Part shown: piece after piece, positions 43,594 through 54,938 of the stretch
Numbering within the stretch: the first letter of the stretch is position 1
Layout of the letters: the number at the start of each line of letters is the position of its first letter
Program-made: the position numbers and the translations under genes
Assembly: GCA_009763385.1 (NCBI GenBank)
Contig: CM019828.1
Location: forward strand, 23,197,000 to 23,260,999
Direction of reading: 5' to 3'
DNA: 64,000 bases
From: Coix lacryma-jobi var. lacryma-jobi
Lineage: Eukaryota; Streptophyta; Magnoliopsida; Poales; Poaceae
Notes under the pieces: generated by a model
Told to the model about the DNA's origin: nothing
Database searches by the model: none
The model's input: the letters and a program-made list of their open reading frames with translations, nothing else

Positions 43594-45524
43594 AAGGTCA
43601 AGTAGAGACGTGTCGTGCCGACAGACTGGGAGCGGTGAAGGGCGGATGTGAGGCTTGGGCCGACAGACCGGGAGACCTGAGGACCAGCTGTCGTAGTTGG
43701 CACGTGGCATTGACGAGCGAGAGCACATGGGGATGTGCGGTGCATCGGCCAAGTCGGGAGGAAGACGATGGCGTCGTGACAGTTGGCGGGAGGCCGAGAA
43801 GGAAGGCAAATGTGTTGTACCCGGCGTGGAGGCTGGACATGCACCGGCATCGGTGCCGGTGGTCGGGGTGTGCAAACCACATGTCGTCTACGGTGCGGGT
43901 TTGGTAGTTGAGCCTCAAAAAACTACCCTTGATGGTTTCCGAGTTTCGGCCTCAAAACTCGGGGTGGCGGGTTTTTGAGTTTGGGCCTCAAAACTCGGCG
44001 TGGACAGTTTCCAGGTTTGGGCCTCAAAACCTAGGCTGGCGGGTTTCTGAGTTTAGGCCACAAAACTCTGCCGGAGGACAGGTTTCCCGGTTTCAGCCTC
44101 AAAACCGGGGGGAGACCAAAAAGGACGGTCGACGCGTGGCGGCACGGAGAGGCTTGCGATGCGGCGATGCTATCTGTGAGGATGGCGCGGCGGTCGGCAG
44201 GATGGCACGTGGCAGCATCCTGAGGCTTGCGTCGAGGCGAAGCTAAGGATGAGGAAGGCGCATGGCCGTTGTATCAAAACTCAGCAGAGGTTGACCGGGA
44301 TACCCCTAGGGTTGGCCGTTTCTCTCTTGTATCTAGGGTAGAAGGGGACTATTGTACTTAGGCTATAAATAAGAGAGGCGCCCCTCCTCTCATTCTATCC
44401 TTGCAGCCACAACTCCTGAGCTCTCTCTCTCTAGCCCTTGCTTAGGTTCTAATCATATCTCGCTGCCTGTGATCCGCAGAGTGGAACCATACCTCTATGT
44501 AGTTGGGATTTTGAGAAAGTGAGACCGTAATCTCACTATTGTCTCGTGGGTTCGACACACGGTTGAAATCGTGATCGATTCATGTCTTTGTGCTGTGTTC
44601 TTCGTGGTTCTCTTTTTGCCCTCTCGGAGATTTGCCTCGTTCGTCCTCTCCGAGTGTTGGTTTTTGATTCTGCTTGAACTAGCTTGCTCTAGATTGTGAG
44701 GGGCTTCTTTTCACCAAAGGAATTCATGCCTAACCTCACGAGCTAGGAGATCGATCGGTTTTTATGTTTGAATCGTGTTCTCTTCCCTTTTTCCCCTGAA
44801 CTTCTTCGATTCATCGATTTGGAGATAGGTTCGAGCCATGTTCTCGTAGGAGAAGCTCACTATCCTCCTTGTGACTCCCCTCATCGAGTTTGAGCCCTAG
44901 TGGTTTTGATTTGAGGGAGATCGAGTTGAATCGGTGGACAAACAGAAGGATATCGAGGTGACCGGACGCTGGCTGCAGGTTGACCGGACACTGACTGGTG
45001 AGTTCAGTCTTTGAAGGTTGCACTTTTCTTTTCATGCAGACCTGACTAGACGCTCAGTTATAGAAGTGACCGGACGCACCTATCGATCGTGACCGGACTC
45101 ACAGGTAGCACTGTTCACTGTTGCTTCGCTGTGACTGGACGCATAGCTCACCTGATCGGACGCACTTTGCTTCAGAGTCCGGTCGTAAACAAAGAGCATC
45201 CAACATGGGTTTTTCCTGTCCGGACGCATCCGGTCCTCTCTGATCGGACGCAGGCAGAGTCCGTCAAGTGCAGATTGCACGTTTTCGTCTGCAGTTCGTT
45301 CGTTCATCTTCTGATTTGGTTTCTGGCTTTTGTGTTGGACTTCTTGGGTTGTGTAGTATCCCGCTGTGCTTCTAGGAAGCATCCACCCAACATCTAGGGT
45401 CTTGGATACTAGCAAGCCCGTGTCTTGCTTTTGGGGTGACTTTCTGGGACAAGGGTCATCTATTTCTCAATGAGAAATTTGAGGCTCCCATTCACCCTCC
45501 TCTGGTCGCCATTTCGGTCCTTCA
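43594..45524 (+). repeat. 5' LTR of copia-2, second segment
   Basis: Continues 21121 after removal of the Tat element. Contains a hairpin array (43903-44110), TATAAATA at 44364-44371 and repeated TGACCGGACGC motifs (about 44955-45270). It ends TCCTTCA just before the primer site. Total LTR length is about 2.0 kb. Confidence 0.85.
43903..44110. repeat. Array of six hairpins in the copia-2 LTR
   Basis: Units are 34-39 bp apart. Stem left arms begin at 43903 (GGTAGTT), 43939 (CCGAGTTT), 43977 (GAGTTT), 44011 (CCAGGTTT), 44047 (CTGAGTTT) and 44086 (CCCGGTTT). Each is matched about 8 bases later by its complement across a GGCCTC/GGCCAC-type loop. Confidence 0.85.
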
Positions 45525-45526
45525 AT

Positions 45527-45538
45527 TGGTATCGGAGC
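45527..45538 (+). promoter_or_regulatory. Primer-binding site of copia-2
   Basis: TGGTATCGGAGC, two bases after the LTR end. Confidence 0.85.
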
Positions 45539-45587
45539 CGATTAAGGATCTTCTCTACCTTAATTGGTTTTGGATCCTAAGGGAGAC

Positions 45588-48324
45588 ATGGATCGAGGGA
45601 ATGACAAGGCTCCCTACTTCGATGGGACGAACTATCCCTATTGGATGATTCAGATGTGTGCTTATGTCAATAGCATCAGATCTTCTGTTTGGGAGATATG
45701 CGAGGATGTCGATTACGTGGTCCTTGCGGCTCATGTGGATCAGCACCAGATTGACCAGCACGAGGCGAACTCTAAGGCCCGTAACGCGCTTTTGGCCAAC
45801 ATCTCCCTTTCTGAGTTCGAGCATGTTTTCGAGCTTTAGACTGCTCGAGAGATCTGGGTGAAGCTTCAGAGCTGTCACGAGGGGACCGCTCAGGTCAAGA
45901 CCAGACTCTTTGGTAAATACAAGCGTGAATACGAGAACTTTGTTTAGATGGAGGGAGAGACGATTGACGCTATGTTCGCTCGTTTCCAAATGATTGTGAA
46001 CAAGATGCGTGCTAATCAGGCCAACCCACCCTATGACGATCATGAGAGGGCTCTCAAGTTCCTATACGCCCTAGATCGGAGGGTATGAGAGGTGAAGGTT
46101 TCGACTATCATAGAGTCTCCTGCCTATGACACCCTCACCGTGGACGAGCTTTTCAACAAGCTCATGTCCAACGAGATCGATCACTTGACTCAGGCCAAGC
46201 TGAAGAACCCATGTTCACAGTCCATAGCTTTGGTCTCAGGTAAGAGTGGATTGACTCTTTCAGCTTACGCTTCACCACCTCTCTTTTCTTTGTCTTCTTT
46301 GCTTTCAGTGACAGAGGAGCAGGTGGAGGCGTTGGGAGACGACGAGCTCGCCCTCATCATCACCCGGTTTTTGTGGTTTCACAACAACCGCTTGAACCGC
46401 CAGCGTGGTGGCGCACGTGAGGGCTGCTATGGGTGTGGAGATCCCGATCACTTCGTTGCAAGCTGCCCCAATCGCAACAAGAGCTTCCTCAGCAAGAACC
46501 GCAAACTCCAGGCACAAGACCAAGCCTGAGAACAAGACTAGGAAGAAGAAGAAGGGCGGCTACCGCCGGGAGGATCTGGAGAGGGCTTTCGACGCTAGTA
46601 AGCGTGCCTTCATCGCCTCCTTCAGCGACGGAGAGAAGAGCTCCGACGGTGACTCCAACAATGATGGGTCCGAGCACAAGACTGAAGAACGCTTCAACGA
46701 ACTTTGCTTCATCGGCAACTCCACCAAGGGCTTCTGCACCATGGCCTTGGACGAGGAGGACCGCAAGTGTCAGGTCAAGGACACCGACACCGATGACGAT
46801 GACGACGACGCTTCTGATGTATCATCTTCTTCTCTTGTCGATCGTCTTACCGGTGAGCGTGATACCTTGGTCGACATAGTTCTCGCTTAGGACAAGAAAC
46901 TCAAGCGTGTTGCTAAAGAGCGCAATGAGTTTAAGGCTAAATTAGGTGAGGCACTCAAGGAGTTAGATTTTGCTAGGTCTGAGGTGAAGGTGGCCGATGA
47001 GGAGTGTGAGGAGTGCACGATGCATATGACAAACTTTGCCACCATACAAACCAAGTATGCCTCTTTCATTGAGGTCTATGATGAGCTGAAGAGTAGGCTA
47101 GACTTGGTTAGTGATTGCAAAGAGTGTCTCCTCCTGAAGAAAGAGCTGGAGGAAGTGGAGGTCTTCTTTGCTAAGTGCATGCAAGCTTTGTCCTAGCTTG
47201 CGAACTGAATTGGCAGAAGTTAGTGCCAAGTTTGCGGAAGCCATGAAGGCCAGCCCAGTTAGCACCGTTTCCGCTCCATGTGAGCGATGAGCAGGGATGG
47301 AGCATGAGATTGCCAACTGTCGGCATGATAGGATGCAAACCGAGGAGGAAAACACATAGCTTCGGTCCATCCTAAGTTGGGTGTCATGCAATGAGCCACA
47401 GTTGGGCATGATGATCAGTCAGTTCAAGAGGGGAACTGGCGGTCCGGGAGTAGGCTTTGCTTTAGGTGGTGAGAGCGCTAGTGCCTTTGGCAAGATCGAT
47501 GAGTTTAATGGAGTGAACCAAAGTGAGAAACCATCCAGTCTCCCTAAGCTTATCAAGATCACCCCACCTGAGCCTCCCAAGCCTATCACCAAGGATGGCA
47601 TCCTTGTTGAGTCTCCCAAAGCTCCACCTCGCAAGCAAATGTGGGTTCCCAAACCTAACCACCTTAGGAACACACTTGACACTCTTCCTAGCCACTCTAG
47701 TGATCCCCTTCCGAAGGGCAAGCAGCCAGCCAAAGTGAACAACCCTCGCAACCAAGCAAACCAAAAACCCAAGAGAGTGGTGAAGTTTGAATGTGAGTAC
47801 TGCCACCACGAGGGGCACTTAGCTGAGTTTTGCTTTCGGAGGAAGAGAGAGGCTAGGAGGGAGTTAGAGCTGAACAACCAGGCCAGGCACCACCCTCTCC
47901 ATGGTGTGCAGGGTCAGGGAGTTCAGAGGCAGAGGGCTATGCCTAGAGGTGCACCCCTCAGGTAGCTAGGCCCCAGACAGCTAGACCACGGGGTGGTGGT
48001 CGTGCCCGTCGCGGTTTCGGTCGTCCTCAATATGGTCGTGAGCTGGGTTTAAGAGGTTTTGCTGCACAGTCCCATAGCGGACCACCTTTTCAGCATGGTG
48101 GTGATCGCTTTGCTCAAATGGGACATGTAGGTGAGTTTGGAGGCTTTTTGTTCCATAGCGGACCACCCTTTCAGTTTGGTGGTGATCGCTATCCACCCAT
48201 GGGACGAGGACAGTTTGGTGTTGCTTCTAACACTTCTTCTGGGCCTATGACACAACACTGGTATCCTTCTCAGTATACTAACCCCAGTGTTGTGTCATAT
48301 GCTCATTTCCTGCCTTTCTATTGA
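45588..48324 (+). pseudogene. Copia-2 gag, heavily decayed
   Basis: ATG at 45588 (MDRGNDKAPYFDGTNYPYW) opens the copia gag core. Stops follow at 45837 (TAG, fits CAG), about 45945 (TAG) and about 46086 (TGA). The frame continues to a CCHC knuckle (CYGCGDPDHFVASC, near 46425), shifts near 46490-46530 into a Lys-rich and acidic segment (KKKKGGYRREDLERAF), breaks at 46887, and shows a coiled region with paired cysteines (EECEECTMHM, DCKECLLLK). It resumes at about 47381 with a second knuckle (CEYCHHEGHLAEFC) and a Gly/Arg-rich tail, ending YAHFLPFY at TGA 48322-48324. The last A of that stop starts the pol ATG. The gag is far more damaged than that of copia-3. Confidence 0.85.
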
Positions 48325-49738
48325 TGCAGGAACTCCAGCTGGAGAACATGTGGCTCACGGATTCCGGGTGTTCGCGCCACATGACCGGAAAGAAGGAATG
48401 GTTCTCAAGCCTAGACCCCATTGTGCATAAGGAGTACATCACTTTCAGGGATAGTGGTAGAGGTAAGGTCATTTCTCATGGAGCTATCCGGCTTAATGAG
48501 AACTTCGTGCTCAAGGATGTTCCTTTGGTTTCTAACTTGCATTTTAATTTGCTTTCTGTTTCGCAACTCCTTGAAGAAGATTTTGAAGTGCGCTTTAAGA
48601 AAGGCCTTAGTCGAGTTTTGGATTCTCGGGGAGACCTTGTTTGTTGGGTCGTCCCTTTTGGCCGTGTTTCCCGAGCCGATTTTTCTCGTTCTTTCGGCTC
48701 TTCTAGATGTTTGATGGCTGGTCCTTCTTCTGATTTGTGGAAGTGGCATAGGAGGCTTGGTCAGTTGAGCTTTGACTTGCTAGAAAGACTTAGCTCACTT
48801 GCCCTAATCCAAGGATTGCCGAAGCTTAAGTTTCAGATGGACCTTGTTTGCCATCCTTGTCCTCACGGGAAGATGGTTGCTGCTTCACACCCACCTGTTA
48901 ATTAGGTGATGACCACGCAACCCGGCGATCTTTTACACATGGACACTGTTGGTCCAGCTCTGGTTTGCTCAGCGGGTGGGAAGTGGTACGTTCTAGTGAT
49001 CGTTGATGATTTTTCGAGGTACTCTTGGGTGTTCTTTATGGAGGCTAAGGACAAAGCTTTTTCTTTTGCTTGAGATTTGATTTTGAGGTTGAAAACTGAG
49101 TTCCCCCTGATACTATTAGAGCTATTCATAGTGATAATGGTACTGAGTTTGTTAACTCCCAGTTTGCCTCTTTCTGTTCTTCTCATGGAATCGAGCATCA
49201 ATTGTCTTCTCCTTATGTTCCTCAGCAGAACGGTGTTGAACGCAAGAACCGGACCCTTGTTGAGATGGCCAGGACGATGCTCGATGAGCATAGGACTCCT
49301 AGGCATTTTTGGGCCGAGGCGATCAACACCGTTTGCCATGTTTCAAATGACATCTTTCTTCGTGCTTTCATGAAAAAGACTTATGAGTTGCGATTTGGAC
49401 GGGTACCCAAGGTGTCTCATTTTAGGGTGTTTGGGTGCTAGTGCTTTATCCTAAAACAACGTAACTTGGACAAATTTGAATCTCGTTCTGCTGATGGTGT
49501 GTTTCTTGGTTATTCTTTGCATTCGCGTGCTTATCAAGTTCTTAACCTTGAAACTAATCGGATCGTGGAGACCTGCGAGGTCACATTCAACGAGACTATG
49601 CCTTGTGTGTCTTCTGCTTTTGATGTTGCAGGAGAACAGGAGCTTAGAGAGACGATCTTCATGGAGGAGTAGGAAGATGCCGATTGGGGTGATCCCGAGC
49701 CAACTCTGCGGATACATGGGTGTATGCCGAGTCTCGAG
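48324..49738 (+). pseudogene. Copia-2 pol, protease and integrase only
   Basis: The ATG at 48324 overlaps the gag stop by one base (TGATG). Seen in order: protease (MWLTDSGCSRHMTG), gag-pre-integrase (WHRRLGQLSFDLL, CHPCPHGK), TAG at 48903, integrase (HMDTVGP; HSDNGTEF in a shifted frame; PQQNGVERKN) and the integrase C-terminal part (DGVFLGYSLHSRAYQV). Several stops and shifts occur (49073, 49439, 49670). The sequence stops in the linker between integrase and reverse transcriptase at about 49740, where the copia-3 LTR begins. Reverse transcriptase and RNase H are not in the window, probably because copia-3 sits inside the gene. Confidence 0.85.
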
Positions 49739-49745
49739 TGAAGAG

Positions 49746-50804
49746 TGATTGTCAATGGGTTTGATGCGCATGTTCTTTGGCTTGTGTTGTGCAGGTGTCG
49801 AGCACGGAGACAGTGATCGAAGGCAAGGTGAAGGTCAAGTAGAGACGTGCCGTGCCGACGGACCGGGAGCGGTGAAGGGCGGACATGAGGCTTGGACTGA
49901 GGGACCGGTGGCCTGAGGATCAGCTGTGGTTGCTGACAGCCTGGGACAGCGACGAGCGGAGACTTGCGGGGCATGGTGTTGCTCGGGTCAAGGACCTAGG
50001 GACACGTGTTGGTGGACGGGGTGCACGGGTGGTGCATCCCCTCTACAGCTTCGGTTTGGTGGTTGAGCCACAGAAAAACCACCGGGTGGACGGTTTCCAG
50101 GTTTGGGACACAAAACCTGGGTGCTGCGGGATTGCCGAGTTTGGGCCACAAAACTCGGACTGAGGACGGTTTCCAAGTTTGGGCCTCAAACCCTGGGCGC
50201 TGGCGGGTTTCTGAGTTTGGGCCACAAAACTCAGGCGACGGACGTCGGGTTTCCCGGTTTTGGCCTCAAAACCGGGGGAGGACTTGAAGGCCTGGTTTCC
50301 TGGTTTCAGCCTCAAAACCGGGGGCGGAGTCCGGGAAAAGGACAAGCAGAGCGGTGGCGGCACGTGGCGGCAATCGATGAGGTTGCGTCGAGGCAACGCT
50401 ACCAGTTGTGCGGGCGTGGTCGTCGGATCAGCTTCATCTTTGAGTTGGTCCAGGATAGCCTTAGGGTTTGGCTGGGTCGCTCTGTAAATACTTAGGGGTA
50501 GAGTGGGAATTAGAATTAGGATAAGTAGGGGGAGACACCCACCTCCCAAACCATCTCAGTCATTTGCTCTTTGCCTCTAGGGTTTTTCCTGCTCTCCCTA
50601 CTCCCTGCTGTAGCGAACTGAGATCCACAGAGAAGACAATATACCTCTGGGTCCGTGAGATTTTGAGGAAGTGAGACCGTAATCTCACTATTGTAGCGTG
50701 TGGTAGCCACACGGTTGCAAATTCGTGGTTGTGATTCGTGTTTTGTTCTTGTTCTTCGCGGGTTGCTTTTCTCCACGTTTTTCCCAGAGATCGATCTCTC
50801 TACT
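49746..50804 (+). repeat. 5' LTR of copia-3, first segment
   Basis: Similar to 21031-21121 plus 43594 onward. Starts TGATTGTCAATGGG. It carries a seven-unit hairpin array (50058-50323) and is cut at 50804 by TR-GAG copy 2, resuming at 55746. Confidence 0.82.
50058..50323. repeat. Array of seven hairpins in the copia-3 LTR
   Basis: Left arms begin at 50058 (GGTGGTT), 50097 (CCAGGTTT), 50135 (CCGAGTTT), 50173 (CCAAGTTT), 50211 (CTGAGTTT), 50252 (CCCGGTTT) and 50299 (CCTGGTTT), most with the matching complement across the loop. Confidence 0.85.
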
Positions 50805-51604
50805 TGATGAGGGACGGCCCGATCTTTCGTGAGGTAGCGATAGGTTTGATTGGTGGAGAACTCGACGTTGGCGATCTGGCTTCAAATCAGACACGATTCG
50901 AACCCTGCAACCGTTACACTACTGCTCCGTTGGAAATCAACCAAGCACAACTTGATTGACCTCGCTAAGAAGGCTAATCCTGCAAGCGAATCGAAGAACA
51001 CAAGCAAGAAGGTAAAGCACGCAATCTGAAATTGCAAATATGAATTATCTGAATATCAATAGAGGGTTCAAGAACTCGGTTCCAAAGGACTAATCGACAC
51101 AGTGGAGGAGATCAAGAACGGGGGCCCTTGATCACTGTAAAAGGATTCGACACCACAGTTACAATGAACGATTCAGTTCCTCGATGGAAAACTAAACTCA
51201 AAACAAAACCCAAGACCTAACGACGACGGCGGCTAATTATAGGGTTTAGGTCGTCGCCCCTGCTGGACGCGCCCCCTAATGGGCTCTAAGACGATACACA
51301 GCCCATCGGACCAAAAGACGGTGTCGTAGCAACCTGGCAGATTCTGGACGCTGACTTCTTTCGATGATTTCCGTTGACTCCGGACGTATTTTGACGTGAT
51401 TCCAAAGCCATTGGTTAGCTTATCAAATTATCTTTCCAAGCATATCTGGTTCGTCGAAAATGGAGTCTGTATGCGTCCGGGGCGTTGATTTTACCCGGGA
51501 CTACTCCTGAATTTCGAGGGTGACAAGGTAGCTGAGTTGGAGACGGATTGCAACTTGGGGAAGACCATGGCGTCGGTGTGTCCAGCGTGGCGATGTCCTC
51601 ATCA
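50805..51604 (-). repeat. 3' LTR of TR-GAG copy 2
   Basis: 800 bp; holds the stop codon of gag at 51415. Confidence 0.92.
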
Positions 51605-53601
51605 TCCTCCCATTCTTGAATTGGAGTCGTCCTCAACTCCATCTTGGCGATGTCCTCATCATCCCCTCCTTCTAAAATTGGAGTCGTCCGCGACTCCATG
51701 TCATCTCCAAGCTTCTGTAAAAGGTTAGTGACCGCACAATGCAAAACACATGGTATAGGATCATGTGTAGCAACACTAACATGTCGACAAAGCATAGTAT
51801 AACAAGGAGCATCATTATTATCACATAACTCAGCAGTAGCAGAAGGTGTAGCAAGAAAAGCACCTCCTTTAAATTTAATCCCATTATTTTGAGCAATGCC
51901 TGTTGGGGGTTTATTTTTATTTTTAATCTCTTTAGCATGTTTAATAATAACTGTAGGAGACAAAGGCAGCAAAGTAATTTTCTTGTCCTTTTGTGTGATT
52001 GTGTATGTATTAGTTCTACTATGGTGTAAAGCATCATTATCAAATTCCCATGGACGACCTAACAAAATAGAACAAGCTTGCATAGGGACAACATCAAAAT
52101 CAGCAGTATCATGATAAGAGTCTGTGAAAAAGCTAATGCCTACTGATTTAGTTACCTTAGTCATACCATTATTATTGAACCATTGAAGTTTATAAGGATA
52201 TGAATGTTGTCGTGTGGTCAAGCCAAGCTTCTCAACCAAATCTGAACTCACCAAGTTGTTGCAACTCCCGCTATCAATGATGGTGAGAACACGACAACCC
52301 TGCACAATGAGATACATGTGGAACAAATTGTGGCGTTGGATCTTCATCTCTTCTTCTTCATGTCCCACACGTGTACTCAACACTCGCTGCACAAGAAGAC
52401 TAGGATAGTCCGCATCAGCAGCCACAGAGTCAATGGTGATGGTCTCCTTGTCTTGATCGTCATCGGTGGAATCTGCATCAATGTTAGCAACAAGGGCTAA
52501 ATCATCTTCAACATCACGAGCACTTACATATCCATCCTTGGTAGCAATGAAAGCGCGACGACTGGGACAATCCTTCATGACATGTCCCATGCCTTTGCAT
52601 CGGTGGCAAATGATTTTAGAGCTGGACGAGGAAGAGCTAGTAGAAGCACCTGGAGTGGCACCTTTCTTCAGCTGTGGAATCTGCACATTAGTCAATTTAC
52701 TTACCTCGGAAGGTGTAGATGGCTGTGATGCAGCAGGAAGTTTGGGCGTCTCCGGCTCGGAACGTTGCTGAAAAGTTCTCCCATTGTTATACGTGAAAGG
52801 CTGGTGTTGTTGTTTGCGTCCTTGTACTTCTCTTTCAGCTTTAAGTGCAAGATGATATAATTGGCTGAACCTGTTCCAATCTTTGTAATCAAGAATATCG
52901 TGGATATCACGATTCAAACCACCAAAGAATCTAACACTAGCATCATTATCTTCATGTATACCACAACGTGCTAAACCAATAAGAAATTTTTGATAATATG
53001 CCTCTACTCCTTTATCACCTTGTTTTAAAGTTTGTAATTTCAAACGTAAATCACGTTGGTAATAAGGAGAAACAAAACAAGATTTCATAGGTTGCTTTAA
53101 ACCATTCCAAGTTTGAGGCATAGCAGCAGCATTATTAGCATTGCAAAGATCGCTCCACCAGAACAAGGCAAAATTAGTAAACTCACTAATAGCAAGTCTA
53201 ACTCTATGCTCAGCAGGAACATTATGAGAATCAAATTTTTGTTGAACAACAAGTTCCCAATCTAAATATGCCTCTGGATCCATATTACCAGCAAAAGGAG
53301 GTAGGCTAAATTTAATTTTAGGAAAAGGGTCATTATTATGATTATTACCTCCCATACCGCGACGATTGAAGTTGAGGCGGCGACGGGGACTAGCATCAGC
53401 ATCCACATCTTCATCACCAAAATCTTTTGCATCGTCGTCATCACGATGAGGTTGAGGTCGCTGCTCAAGCTGTTCAATGCGGTTGATGATATTGTTCACG
53501 TTGCACGTCAGCTCGGTCATAAGGTTGCGTTGTTCATTCATGAATGTCGTAAGCTCGCCCTTGGACACGCACTCATTGAAGTCCGTCAGAATTGCTACCA
53601 T
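51415..53601 (-). CDS. Gag-protease polyprotein of TR-GAG copy 2
   Basis: Intact, 728 codons from the ATG at 53601 (MVAILTDFNECVSKGELTTF), the same length as copy 1. Same domains: gag core (ALFWWSDLCNA), CCHC knuckle CHRCKGMGHVMKDC, protease with IIDSGSCNNL and SILLGRPWEFD. It crosses the polypurine tract into the LTR and ends there. The protein is intact although the LTRs have diverged, which suggests either selection for Gag or a short time since insertion; copy number data would decide. Confidence 0.9.
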   Translation of the reverse strand: MVAILTDFNECVSKGELTTFMNEQRNLMTELTCNVNNIINRIEQLEQRPQPHRDDDDAKDFGDEDVDADASPRRRLNFNRRGMGGNNHNNDPFPKIKFSLPPFAGNMDPEAYLDWELVVQQKFDSHNVPAEHRVRLAISEFTNFALFWWSDLCNANNAAAMPQTWNGLKQPMKSCFVSPYYQRDLRLKLQTLKQGDKGVEAYYQKFLIGLARCGIHEDNDASVRFFGGLNRDIHDILDYKDWNRFSQLYHLALKAEREVQGRKQQHQPFTYNNGRTFQQRSEPETPKLPAASQPSTPSEVSKLTNVQIPQLKKGATPGASTSSSSSSSKIICHRCKGMGHVMKDCPSRRAFIATKDGYVSARDVEDDLALVANIDADSTDDDQDKETITIDSVAADADYPSLLVQRVLSTRVGHEEEEMKIQRHNLFHMYLIVQGCRVLTIIDSGSCNNLVSSDLVEKLGLTTRQHSYPYKLQWFNNNGMTKVTKSVGISFFTDSYHDTADFDVVPMQACSILLGRPWEFDNDALHHSRTNTYTITQKDKKITLLPLSPTVIIKHAKEIKNKNKPPTGIAQNNGIKFKGGAFLATPSATAELCDNNDAPCYTMLCRHVSVATHDPIPCVLHCAVTNLLQKLGDDMESRTTPILEGGDDEDIAKMELRTTPIQEWEDDEDIATLDTPTPWSSPSCNPSPTQLPCHPRNSGVVPGKINAPDAYRLHFRRTRYAWKDNLIS

Positions 53602-54938
53602 TGTTAGAAGATAGAAAAAGACAACAGCAAAGAATTATCCCTATCAACTAAAAGGAACCAACTGGTGGTGGTGGTGAAAGTGGAATGCAAAATCACAAGC
53701 GGCTTACCACCGTCTTGCCTGTATTCTTACCAACGCCAAACAAGATCAAACCAATGTGACGAAGCAATCTGTTGTTGAGCGTGGGTAACAGTTGCAAGAT
53801 GAACCTGTGCTGACAGAAGTATATGTGGAGCTATAGGTAGGCACAATATAACAGCAAGGATTAGCAATTAACGAATGCAGATTAGCAAAGTTCAATAAGT
53901 ATCCAAAGTACAAGTCACAGGTGCTGGTAAGACGTGTGTAGACGTAGCGCAATAAGATGAAACAAAGAACGATGGAAAGAACACACAGAACAAGCAAATA
54001 GCACTGAGTTTTCCTTTTTCCTGGATTTTCCCTTGATTTTCCGAAAAGGTACAAGTAGGAATCAAACTTTTTTATTTTTTCACTATTTTTATATATTTTT
54101 CTCTGAACAAGGATCACAAAAGATGTAACTACAAAAATTGGCACCTGCAACTGAGGTAGGATGTGGTCTACACAAAATCAGCAAGTTCTCTAAAAAGCGT
54201 GCTGAAACCTTGTCATTTTTTTCTTTATTTTCCCAATTTTTTTTGGCAATTTTGAGAGTACCAAACAGGGCAAAGAATTGTTTGGGTCGGCTCCAAACGG
54301 TGTCAAGAATCTCCACAAAAAATTTCAGATTTTTCGGACAAACGAGCGAAAAGTTATGCCTGTTTTACTAAAGGTATCTCAAGTTATGTTTTCTAGAGGC
54401 ACGACACGAAAACGGCGGTTAGGGCAACTTGGCAGCGGCAGTTAGGGCAAAATGACCATAAACTCCAACACGGATCACAAGAGCAAGCGTCCTTGTGACT
54501 AACAGCAGTAGGTAGACGCCAGATGATGTAAGGAGGGCTGCGATGCAGGCAAAAATTAGGGCAGTTGGCGACCTATCTAGGGTTTGCGCGGCGGCGAGAA
54601 GTTACACAAGGCGGCTAGAGGGGCAAGTCGAGTAATGTGGTGGCTTCGACTTGTTGTTTGGGAACGATTGATGGGATTGCGGCGGAAACAAAGAAACAAC
54701 AACGTGCACGTTGAACTACGACGACGAACACAACCCTAAACCAGCAACAAGACTCGACCATGGACACAAACTCAACAAAGCGAAACTGAAACAAAATTGC
54801 AAAGGCACAAAGGACGATAGGACAACGGAAATTGAAATATTTTTTAGGCTTTTTGTGGACTGTAGGTAACGAACAAATATGAATCTAAGGGCAAACGAGA
54901 TTATACCTCACGGGAAACCTAAAATATCTGATACCAAT
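53602..54938. other. Leader of TR-GAG copy 2
   Basis: Counterpart of 2754-4092. The primer site (complement of TGGTATCAGA) lies at about 54928-54937. No gene. Confidence 0.65.
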
